NCBI GenBank assembly: GCA_045046885.1
Contig: JASFYX010000060.1
Location: forward strand, 1 to 28,852
DNA: 28,852 nucleotides
Direction of reading: 5' to 3'
Source of the DNA: CG1-02-35-72 sp045046885
Lineage (GTDB): Bacteria; Bacteroidota; Bacteroidia; Flavobacteriales; Flavobacteriaceae
How positions within the stretch are numbered: the first letter of the stretch is position 1; every line of letters begins with the position of its first letter. Both the position numbers and the translations under genes were made by a program. Below the pieces are notes generated by a model. It had not been told where the DNA came from, did not search any database, and saw nothing but the letters and a program-made list of their open reading frames with translations. Below are positions 22,216 through 28,852 of the stretch, piece after piece.

Positions 22216-25200
22216 ATGTACTTAATTTTTGATACAGAAACTACAGGTTTACCCAAAAAATGGAACGCTCCCATTACCGATACTAATAATTGGCCGCGTT
22301 GTGTGCAGATTGCTTGGCAAATTCACGATGAGTTGGGGAAATGTATTTCTCATCAAGATTATTTAATAAATCCAGAGGGATTTAATATTCCCTATGACGC
22401 TGAACAAATTCACGGTATTTCTACAGAACTGGCTCAAAAACAAGGATTTCCGCTTGCCGAAGTTTTAGAAATATTTAATAAAGATTTAGCTCAGACCAAA
22501 TTTATTGTCGGGCAGAATTTAGGTTTCGACATCAATATTATGGGCTGCGAGTTTCACAGAATGGGCATAGAAACACCCCTTAACAATTTACCAATTTTAG
22601 ATACTTGTACAGAAGATACAGCTAGAATGTGTCAGTTGCCTGGCGGTCGTGGGGGTAAATTTAAACTCCCAACCTTAACCGAATTACACGCCTTTTTGTT
22701 TGGAGAACCTTTTGCGGAAGCACACAATGCTACGGCTGATGTTGAAGCCACAGCCCGCTGCTTTTTTGAATTGATAAGAATAGGGCAATTTACCACAAGT
22801 CAATTACAAGCACCAGTAGATTATCATTCTAAATACAAAGAAGCCAATCCAGATGTTATAGGGCTTATCGGCTTAAAACATGTCAATTTAAAAAAAGAAA
22901 GCAATCAGTTAAAGCAACAAATTGCGGCAGTAGATTTAGATGTTACGGTTACAGATGACGCTACTTTTAAATTAGACACTGTACCCTTTTCGCATCTACA
23001 CAATCATTCTCAATTTTCTATTTTACAATCAACATCAAGCATAAATAATCTTATAAATACAGCTGTAAAATTTAATATGCCAGCAGTCGCCTTGACCGAT
23101 ATTGGTAATATGATGGGCGCTTTTAATTTTGTTTCTGCCATTACAAAACACAATACTTCGGTAGAAAAAGCCAATAAAAATTTAGAAGAAAATCAAAAAC
23201 CACAACAAAAAATTAAGGGTATAGTTGGCTGTGTATTTAATGTTTGTGAAAATTATAAAGACCGTACTCATAAAGACAACGGCTATCAAATGGTACTTTT
23301 GGCTAAAAACAAGCAAGGTTATTATAATTTAGCCAAGATGGCTTCTATGGCCTATACCGAAGGCTTTTATTATGTGCCGCGTATTGACAGAGCTGTTTTA
23401 AAGCAATACAAAGAAGATATAATTGTTTTAAGTGGTGATTTACGCGGTGAGATTTCTAGTAAAATCCTCAATATTGGTGAGCAACAAGCCGAAGATGCTT
23501 TGCTTTGGTGGCACGATACTTTTAAGGATGATTTTTATATTGAATTGATACGTCATAATCAAGAAAATGAAGATCACGTCAATAAGGTTTTAATCGATTT
23601 TTCTAAAAAGTATACTATAAAAGTAGTCGCTACAAATACTACTTTTTATATTGATAAGGATGATGCAGAGTCGCATGATATTTTGTTATGCGTAAAAGAT
23701 AACGAGAAAAAAGAAACCCCAAAAGGACGTGGTCGTGGCTATAGATTTGGTCTGCCAAACAGCGACTATTATTTTAAAAGTCCCGATGAAATGAAAGCCT
23801 TATTTAAAGATATTCCAGAGGCTATTGAAAACATCCAAGAAATTGTAGCTAAAGTTGAGCCCTTTACATTAGCTAGAAAAGTTTTATTACCTAAGTTTAA
23901 TATTCCAGAGGCATTTAAAGATGTTAAAGATGAAGAGGATGGCGGTAAACGTGGCGAAAATAGTTACCTTAAACATCTAGCTTTTTTAGGTGCTGAAAAA
24001 CGTTACCCTAATATTGATGACGCCACTAAAGAACGTATAGATTTTGAACTGTCGATTATAGAAATGACAGGTTATCCAGGTTATTTTTTAATAGTTGAAG
24101 ATTTAATTAAAAAAGCGCGTGAGATGGGTGTTTCCGTGGGACCGGGACGTGGTTCTGCGGCGGGTTCTGTAGTAGCTTATTGCTTAAAAATTACAAATAT
24201 AGATCCCCTTAAATACAATTTGCTTTTTGAGCGTTTCTTAAATCCAGATAGGGTTTCCTTGCCAGATATTGATATTGATTTTGACGACGAAGGACGCCAA
24301 AGTGTTATAAATTACGTCATTGATAAATACGGCGCTAATCAGGTGGCTCAAATTATTACTTATGGTACTATGGCAGCCAAATCGGCTGTGCGCGATACGG
24401 CACGGGTACTCGATTTACCTTTGCAAGATGCTGATAGATTAGCCAAGATGATTCCAGGTATTAAGTTGCAAAATATTTTTGGCGATGACGATAAAAGTAA
24501 AGCCAAACGCGGCGGTTTAAAAGCTGAAGAACAAGAAAGTGTTAAAAAATTAATAGCTATTGCCGAAGGCGATACACCCGATGCAAAAACACTTAATCAA
24601 GCTAAAGCCATAGAAGGTACTGTGCGCAACACGGGTGTTCACGCTTGTGGGATTATTATCTCTCCCGAAAATATATCGAATTTAGTACCTGTTGCCAGAG
24701 CTAAAGATTCTGATATGGTTGTAACACAATTCGATAACCACGTTGTAGAAAATGCCGGCTTACTAAAAATGGATTTTTTAGGCTTAAAAACACTCACGCT
24801 TATTAAAGATGTCGTTAAAATTGTTGAAGCTATTCATCATAAAACTTTGGTGCCAGATGATTTTCCGCTTGATGATGAAAAAACTTTTGAATTATTCCAA
24901 AGAGGAGAAACGGTGGGTATTTTTCAGTATGAATCACCTGGGATGCAAAAAAATCTCAAGGCTTTAAAGCCGACAGAATTTGCCGATCTCATTGCGATGA
25001 ATGCCTTGTATAGGCCAGGGCCGATGGATTATATTCCATTGTTTATTCAGCGTAAGCATGGCGAAGAAGTTATAGAGTATGACTTGCCTATTATGGAAGA
25101 AATTCTCAAAGAAACCTATGGCGTTACGGTGTATCAAGAACAGGTGATGTTGCTCTCTCAAAAAATTGCCAATTTTACTAAAGGAGAGGCCGATAAGTTG

Positions 25201-26574
25201 CGTAAAGGCATGGGTAAAAAGATATTATCAATTCTAAAGGAACTAAAACCAAAATTTTTTGAAGGCGGTAAAGCCAATGGCCATCCCGAAGAGGTTTTAG
25301 AAAAAATATGGAAGGATTGGGAGAAATTTGCAGAATATGCTTTTAATAAATCACATTCAACTTGTTACGCGTTTATAGCCTATCAAACGGCTTATTTAAA
25401 AGCCCATTATCCAGCCGAATTTATGGCAGCTTGTTTGTCAAATAATATGAATGATATTAAGCAAGTAGGCTTTTTTATGGAAGAGTGTAAACGCTCTGGT
25501 TTGGCTGTTTTAGGACCAGATGTAAATGAGAGTTTCCTTAAATTTTCGGTTAATAAAGAGGGCGCTATTCGTTTTGGGATGGCGGCTATTAAAGGCGTAG
25601 GAGCCAACGCTGTAAAAGCCATTGTTAAAGAGCGCAAAGAAAATGGTAATTTTCATTCAATTTTCGATATAGCTAAGCGAATCGATTTACGCGCAGCCAA
25701 TAAAAAAGTTTTTGATGGGCTTATTTTGGCAGGTGCTTTAGATTCACTAGATAATACTGTTAATAGGTCACAGTATTTTGCTTTAGACGAAAAAAATCAG
25801 ACTTTTATAGAAAAAGCCATTCGGTTTGGTAACAAATATCAAGAAAATAAAAATGCGGCACAAGTGTCCCTTTTTGGAGAATCTTCTGATGTACAGTTTG
25901 AAGAACCTAAATTTCCTTTCTGTGAGCCTTGGGGGATGATGGAAAAACTGGCTAAAGAAAAAGAGGTCATAGGTATGTATATTTCGGGTCATCCGCTTGA
26001 CGATTATAAAATTGAAATCAATAATTTCTGCAATGCAAGCGTCAAATATTTTAACAATCAAGACAAATTAATTGGTAAAGAACTCACTATTGCAGGCATT
26101 GTTACCAATGTGCAACACCGCATTTCTAAAAATGGTAAAGGCTGGGCTTCATTTGTTGTAGAAGACTTTACGGATACTTTTGAATTTAGGATGTTTAGCG
26201 AAAGTTATTTAAAATTCAAACACTTTTTAGTACCCAATTCTTTTTTGCATTTTAAAGTAAAAGTTGAAAAAGGATGGCAAGAAGGGCAAACAATTCTCAA
26301 ATTTGTAGAGATTAAAATGTTGCAAAACATTATGACGGACTTGACTAAAAAAATAACTTTAAATGTTGAATTAAAATCGTTAAATGAAGCCTATATAAAA
26401 GATATTAATAAACTATTAAAAGCTCATAAAGGCGACAAAAGAGTCAGTTTTGAGATAAAAGATAATGCTGCGAAAATCAAGTTAAAAATGCACAGCCAAA
26501 CCTTTAAAATCAAAATGTCTAAAGAATTTTTAGAGGACTTAGAAAAACATCAAATTAATTTTAATTTGAATTAA
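22216..26574 (+). CDS. dnaE: DNA polymerase III alpha subunit with fused N-terminal DEDDh exonuclease
   Basis: A 1452-residue replicative polymerase, about 290 residues longer than E. coli DnaE (1160). Residues 1 to about 190 are a DnaQ/epsilon-type 3'-5' exonuclease with the full DEDDh set: Asp6 and Glu8 (FDTETTG), Asp105 (QNLGFD), His170 and Asp175 (HNATAD). After a linker, a PHP domain begins near 258 (FSHLHNHSQFS). Most of its metal ligands are replaced, so it is probably structural only. The polymerase core has the Gly-rich GPGRGSAAGS (642-651), the catalytic pair in PDIDIDFD (Asp686 and Asp688) and the third Asp853 (KMDFLGLKT). Fingers, helix-hairpin-helix and an OB-fold (about 1300-1380, ITNVQ...GKGWASFVVED) follow. 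The polymerase thus carries its own proofreader in cis. Fused forms are found in Bacteroidetes. The ATG start gives the exonuclease motif at residue 5, as expected. The stop lies 2 bp from the stop of the convergent gene. Confidence 0.97.
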   Translation: MYLIFDTETTGLPKKWNAPITDTNNWPRCVQIAWQIHDELGKCISHQDYLINPEGFNIPYDAEQIHGISTELAQKQGFPLAEVLEIFNKDLAQTKFIVGQNLGFDINIMGCEFHRMGIETPLNNLPILDTCTEDTARMCQLPGGRGGKFKLPTLTELHAFLFGEPFAEAHNATADVEATARCFFELIRIGQFTTSQLQAPVDYHSKYKEANPDVIGLIGLKHVNLKKESNQLKQQIAAVDLDVTVTDDATFKLDTVPFSHLHNHSQFSILQSTSSINNLINTAVKFNMPAVALTDIGNMMGAFNFVSAITKHNTSVEKANKNLEENQKPQQKIKGIVGCVFNVCENYKDRTHKDNGYQMVLLAKNKQGYYNLAKMASMAYTEGFYYVPRIDRAVLKQYKEDIIVLSGDLRGEISSKILNIGEQQAEDALLWWHDTFKDDFYIELIRHNQENEDHVNKVLIDFSKKYTIKVVATNTTFYIDKDDAESHDILLCVKDNEKKETPKGRGRGYRFGLPNSDYYFKSPDEMKALFKDIPEAIENIQEIVAKVEPFTLARKVLLPKFNIPEAFKDVKDEEDGGKRGENSYLKHLAFLGAEKRYPNIDDATKERIDFELSIIEMTGYPGYFLIVEDLIKKAREMGVSVGPGRGSAAGSVVAYCLKITNIDPLKYNLLFERFLNPDRVSLPDIDIDFDDEGRQSVINYVIDKYGANQVAQIITYGTMAAKSAVRDTARVLDLPLQDADRLAKMIPGIKLQNIFGDDDKSKAKRGGLKAEEQESVKKLIAIAEGDTPDAKTLNQAKAIEGTVRNTGVHACGIIISPENISNLVPVARAKDSDMVVTQFDNHVVENAGLLKMDFLGLKTLTLIKDVVKIVEAIHHKTLVPDDFPLDDEKTFELFQRGETVGIFQYESPGMQKNLKALKPTEFADLIAMNALYRPGPMDYIPLFIQRKHGEEVIEYDLPIMEEILKETYGVTVYQEQVMLLSQKIANFTKGEADKLRKGMGKKILSILKELKPKFFEGGKANGHPEEVLEKIWKDWEKFAEYAFNKSHSTCYAFIAYQTAYLKAHYPAEFMAACLSNNMNDIKQVGFFMEECKRSGLAVLGPDVNESFLKFSVNKEGAIRFGMAAIKGVGANAVKAIVKERKENGNFHSIFDIAKRIDLRAANKKVFDGLILAGALDSLDNTVNRSQYFALDEKNQTFIEKAIRFGNKYQENKNAAQVSLFGESSDVQFEEPKFPFCEPWGMMEKLAKEKEVIGMYISGHPLDDYKIEINNFCNASVKYFNNQDKLIGKELTIAGIVTNVQHRISKNGKGWASFVVEDFTDTFEFRMFSESYLKFKHFLVPNSFLHFKVKVEKGWQEGQTILKFVEIKMLQNIMTDLTKKITLNVELKSLNEAYIKDINKLLKAHKGDKRVSFEIKDNAAKIKLKMHSQTFKIKMSKEFLEDLEKHQINFNLN

Positions 26575-26579
26575 AATTA
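26556..26579. terminator. AT-only hairpin across the two convergent stop codons
   Basis: aattttaatt (26557-26566), loop tg, aattaaaatt (26569-26578) is a perfect inverted repeat, extended by one t-a pair on each side. It spans the last codons and stop of dnaE and the stop of the opposing gene. With no other spacer it could act as a bidirectional terminator, but AT-only stems are weak. Confidence 0.4.
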
Positions 26580-27098
26580 TTCCCAAAAGTCGTCGGGATT
26601 AAAAGGGATATCGTCATCGGGGTCATGTGTATCGTAATCAACCCCTGGCGGATTAAACAAACCCCAACGATCTATTGTGTAATTCCAAGGGTCAAAAGTT
26701 TTAACCCATTCGGCAAATAAAATTCTGAATTCTTCAATTTCATTTCTCAGCAGGTTGAGGTAATCGGTACTTTTATAACCGCCTATTTTTAAGCCAGTGC
26801 AATCGGTCATAATTTCACGTGCTGCTTTGCGGATAATAGCGGCATTTTCCATTTTTAAATCGTAAATTTCTACGGCTTCAGCACCGCTTATTTTAGCCGG
26901 TATAATAAGTGCATTTTCACTGATGTATTTGGCGTGATGTTCAAGGTAATGCCTGTCAAATTCGCTGAGGTTTGTCAGGTCTTCACTTTCTACACTCTCA
27001 ACAATTTTTAAACTTAAGTGCCTAATTTCTTCAGCCTTTATAAAAAGGGGCATTTTTCTGGTGCGCTCACGGGCGTTGTCTTGGTCGTCTTCGAACAT
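26577..27098 (-). CDS. Conserved-looking acidic protein of unknown function
   Basis: A 173-residue soluble protein without signal peptide or membrane segment. The N-terminal half is helical and rich in charged residues (EEIRHLSLKIVESVES, about 23-38). The middle holds a long predicted helix (AEAVEIYDLKMENAAIIRKA). The C-terminus (about 150-173) is strongly acidic and Pro/Asp-rich, ending DDDIPFNPDDFWE. It appears to be a lineage-specific protein: I do not recognise a domain. A -7 box at 27116-27123 supports independent expression from the ATG at 27098. It is divergent from mpl (93 bp) and tail-to-tail with dnaE. Normal codon use and a clean frame support a real gene. Confidence 0.72.
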   Translation of the reverse strand: MFEDDQDNARERTRKMPLFIKAEEIRHLSLKIVESVESEDLTNLSEFDRHYLEHHAKYISENALIIPAKISGAEAVEIYDLKMENAAIIRKAAREIMTDCTGLKIGGYKSTDYLNLLRNEIEEFRILFAEWVKTFDPWNYTIDRWGLFNPPGVDYDTHDPDDDIPFNPDDFWE

Positions 27099-27115
27099 TG
27101 ATTTTATATTTGAAA

Positions 27116-27123
27116 CAAAACTA
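27116..27123 (-). promoter_or_regulatory. Candidate -7 box for the acidic protein gene
   Basis: The minus strand reads TAGTTTTG, matching TAnnTTTG, about 18 bp upstream of the ATG. A TTTA lies at the -33 position with a 20-bp spacer, a 3-of-4 match to TTTG. Confidence 0.5.
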
Positions 27124-27191
27124 ACTAAAGATAAATAGAAATCTAAATTTCAGCTTCAGTTTTCGTACTTTTACAACACTAAATCATTAAA

Positions 27192-28544
27192 ATGAACATT
27201 CACTTTATAGCCATTGGCGGTAGTGCTATGCACAACTTGGCCATCGCTTTACACAATCAAGGTCATAAGGTTACAGGAAGTGATGATGCTATTCACGAAC
27301 CGTCAAAATCGCGCTTGGCTGCTAAAAATTTATTACCCGAATATTATGGATGGTTTCCTGATAAAATCACAACTGATATAGAAGCTGTTATTTTAGGCAT
27401 GCATGCCAAACCAGATAATATTGAGTTGTTAAAAGCACAAGAGTTGGGCTTAAAGATTTATTCGTATCCCGAATTTTTATACGAACAATCTAAAAATAAA
27501 ACACGTGTGGTTATTGGCGGCAGTCATGGTAAAACAACCATTACCGCTATGATTTTACATGTGTTGCATTATCATAAAAAAGAAGTCGATTATATGGTGG
27601 GGGCACAACTTACAGGTTTTGATACGATGGTACACTTAACCAAAGAAAACGAATTTATGGTACTTGAAGGCGATGAATATTTGAGTTCTCCTATAGACAG
27701 ACGTCCTAAATTTCATTTATACAAACCGCATATTGCTTTGATAAGTGGTATTGCTTGGGATCATATCAACGTGTTTCCAACTTTTGACAATTACATAGAA
27801 CAGTTTAAAATATTTGTCGATTCTATTCTCCCAAAAGGAACCATAATCTATAACATCGAAGATAAAAATGTCAAAAAAATTGTAGAGTCGTCTCAAAACG
27901 ATTTGCACAAAATAGCTTATCAAACGCCCAAACATTTTATTAAAAATGGCATTACTTATTTAAAGACGCCGAATGGGGAAGTAGCTTTAGCTGTTTTTGG
28001 AAATCACAATCTACAAAATATGGCTGGTGCCAAGCTCATTTGTGAACAGATGGGTATTTCTGAATCTGCTTTTTACAAAGCTATTGTTAGTTTTAAAGGT
28101 GCCGATAAACGTTTAGAAAAAATAGCTGAGAATGACACAAGCGTTATTTTTAAAGATTTTGCCCATGCGCCCAGTAAAGTAATAGCGACAACAAATGCTG
28201 TAAAAGCACAATATAATGAACGCAGATTATTAGCTTGTTTAGAGTTACATACTTATAGTAGTTTGAATCCCACTTTTTTAAAACAATACCAAAAAGCACT
28301 CAATGCTGCCGATGAAGCTGTGGTTTTTTATTCCCCAAAAGCACTTGCTATTAAAAAATTGGAACCTATTTCTGCTGCTCAAATAAAAAAGGCTTTTAAC
28401 AGAAAAGATCTAAAAGTATTTACAGACCCCAAAGCTTTTAGTGATTATCTGTTCGCACAAAATTTAAATAATATGGCTTTGCTTTTAATGAGTTCGGGTA
28501 ATTATGGCGGCTTGGATTTTGAGCGGCTTTGTAATTCAATTTAA
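27192..28544 (+). CDS. mpl: UDP-N-acetylmuramate:L-Ala-gamma-D-Glu-meso-DAP ligase
   Basis: A 450-residue Mur-ligase-family enzyme that attaches recycled tripeptide from the wall to UDP-MurNAc in the cytoplasm. The N-terminal Rossmann-like UDP-binding domain starts MNIHFIAIGGSAMHNLA. The ATP P-loop is GGSHGKTT (109-116). The central domain has LEGDEYLSS and HINVFPTFDNY. The C-terminal domain has the DFAHAPSKV segment, matching DFAHHPTAI of E. coli Mpl. It ends MSSGNYGGL where E. coli Mpl has MSNGGFGGI. Those two features, and a length near 457, favour Mpl over MurC. It is a single plus-strand gene with a partial -7 box (TACTTTTA, 27166-27173). Confidence 0.9.
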   Translation: MNIHFIAIGGSAMHNLAIALHNQGHKVTGSDDAIHEPSKSRLAAKNLLPEYYGWFPDKITTDIEAVILGMHAKPDNIELLKAQELGLKIYSYPEFLYEQSKNKTRVVIGGSHGKTTITAMILHVLHYHKKEVDYMVGAQLTGFDTMVHLTKENEFMVLEGDEYLSSPIDRRPKFHLYKPHIALISGIAWDHINVFPTFDNYIEQFKIFVDSILPKGTIIYNIEDKNVKKIVESSQNDLHKIAYQTPKHFIKNGITYLKTPNGEVALAVFGNHNLQNMAGAKLICEQMGISESAFYKAIVSFKGADKRLEKIAENDTSVIFKDFAHAPSKVIATTNAVKAQYNERRLLACLELHTYSSLNPTFLKQYQKALNAADEAVVFYSPKALAIKKLEPISAAQIKKAFNRKDLKVFTDPKAFSDYLFAQNLNNMALLLMSSGNYGGLDFERLCNSI

Positions 28545-28549
28545 ATGAG

Positions 28550-28582
28550 ATTGATACGATGACTCAAAGTCATCGTATCAAT
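28550..28582. terminator. 15-bp perfect inverted repeat after mpl
   Basis: attgatacgatgact (28550-28564), loop caa, agtcatcgtatcaat (28568-28582). It is a perfect stem six bases past the mpl stop, between convergent genes. It lacks a T-run on either strand, so it may be a terminator of unusual form, an RNA-stabilising hairpin or a dispersed repeat. Confidence 0.5.
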
Positions 28583-28593
28583 AATTTAGAGAC

Positions 28594-28700
28594 TGTCACT
28601 TCTGCAATTGCGGGATTACAGTGACATAATTTTATCGGAGATTATCATAAAAATCTGCGTCATCTGCGTTCCAATTGAGTCAGGATGAGCGGAGTCGAAG
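28594..28700. repeat. Repeat-rich spacer (inverted repeat, 9-bp tandem repeat, possible dispersed element)
   Basis: tgtcact (28594-28600) and agtgaca (28620-28626) form an inverted repeat with a 19-nt loop. atctgcgtc/atctgcgtt is a 9-bp tandem duplication (28653-28670). The stretch gagcggagtcgaag (about 28687-28700) resembles short sequences I recall as frequent between flavobacterial genes. Dispersal in this genome cannot be tested from one window. Confidence 0.4.
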
Positions 28701-28702
28701 CC

Positions 28703-28852
28703 CTACTTTTTAAAACAAACAGGTAGTATTTCGCCCTTTGCCAAGCGGTATTTTTCTATCTCTTGCGGACTGAGTTGCTGTGAATAATTAACTTCTTTTA
28801 CATCGAAACCAACAGCGCGGAGTTTGTCAAAATAATCACGGCCATAAACACG
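28703..28852 (-). CDS. C-terminal end of a SAM-dependent methyltransferase-like protein (partial)
   Basis: The frame is open to the window edge and gives the last 49 residues: it begins RVYGRDYFDKLRAVGFDVKE, has the helix LSPQEIEKYRLAKGE, and ends LPVCFKK followed by TAG. The pattern VYGRDYFDKL...GF.V...L...E...Y.LAKGE..PVC is familiar from the ends of class I methyltransferases of Bacteroidetes. The SAM-binding part lies outside the window, so the assignment is provisional. The gene converges on mpl. Confidence 0.6.
   Translation of the reverse strand, partial: RVYGRDYFDKLRAVGFDVKEVNYSQQLSPQEIEKYRLAKGEILPVCFKK

Noticed and set aside
25407..26061. Minus-strand frames inside dnaE
   Set aside because: They are antisense to conserved polymerase motifs and have no independent support.
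28653..28670. tRNA or small RNA gene in the right-hand spacer
   Set aside because: The hairpins do not form a cloverleaf and no promoter is visible; the pattern fits repeats better.

Overview
This 28.9-kb window looks like a chromosomal segment of a marine-type Bacteroidetes, most likely a member of the Flavobacteriaceae. The DNA is strongly AT-rich. Upstream regions carry the Bacteroidetes -7 box (TAnnTTTG) rather than sigma70 boxes, and there are no clear Shine-Dalgarno sequences. Several gene families have flavobacterial forms: S16 with a long acidic tail, DnaE with a fused exonuclease, an M49 peptidase lipoprotein, and tandem DUF3857 proteins. The assignment rests on gene content and motifs, not on a database comparison. 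No rRNA, tRNA, CRISPR array or insertion sequence was seen.

Layout. (1) 122-7557, minus strand: a probable operon read right to left, rsgA - dtd - three secreted DUF3857/transglutaminase-like proteins. The last two are tandem paralogues that have lost the catalytic Cys and His. (2) 7632-8087: a small secreted protein, with a strong bidirectional terminator. (3) 8154-10804, minus: a dipeptidyl-peptidase III-like lipoprotein and the DNA repair glycosylase tag. (4) 10880-11281: a small lipoprotein, with a second strong bidirectional terminator. (5) 11331-13301, minus: ATP-type PEP carboxykinase preceded by a DUF423 membrane protein. (6) 13392-17998, plus: a DUF2007 protein, a saccharopine-dehydrogenase-like enzyme, a GT-C-type membrane glycosyltransferase and an overlapping UDP-galactopyranose-mutase-like flavoprotein. 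(7) 18000-19871, minus: the rpsP-rimM-trmN6 translation operon.

(8) 19872-22122 is the accessory patch. A non-coding stretch with repeated GTTACAT motifs is followed by what looks like the last 32 codons of a decayed minus-strand gene, resembling the C-terminal winged helix of AlbA_2/Schlafen-type proteins. Next comes a two-gene AbiE-type (type IV) toxin-antitoxin module. A near-ideal Bacteroidetes promoter lies inside the 5' part of the antitoxin reading frame, so the antitoxin probably starts downstream of it, where no ATG, GTG or TTG is available. (9) 22216-26574: a 1452-residue replicative DNA polymerase with a complete DEDDh exonuclease fused at its N-terminus and a PHP domain lacking most metal ligands. 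(10) 26577-27098, minus: an unrecognised acidic protein whose stop lies 2 bp from the dnaE stop, under an AT-only hairpin. (11) 27192-28544: the peptidoglycan-recycling ligase mpl. A repeat-rich spacer follows, then the C-terminal end of a methyltransferase-like gene running off the right edge.

Most of the window is housekeeping: translation quality control and ribosome assembly, replication, gluconeogenesis, and wall recycling. The most noteworthy points are the pseudo-transglutaminase pair, the polymerase that pairs a fused exonuclease with a ruined PHP site, and the toxin-antitoxin insertion with its odd antitoxin start next to a gene remnant. I did not find a convincing wholly new system.
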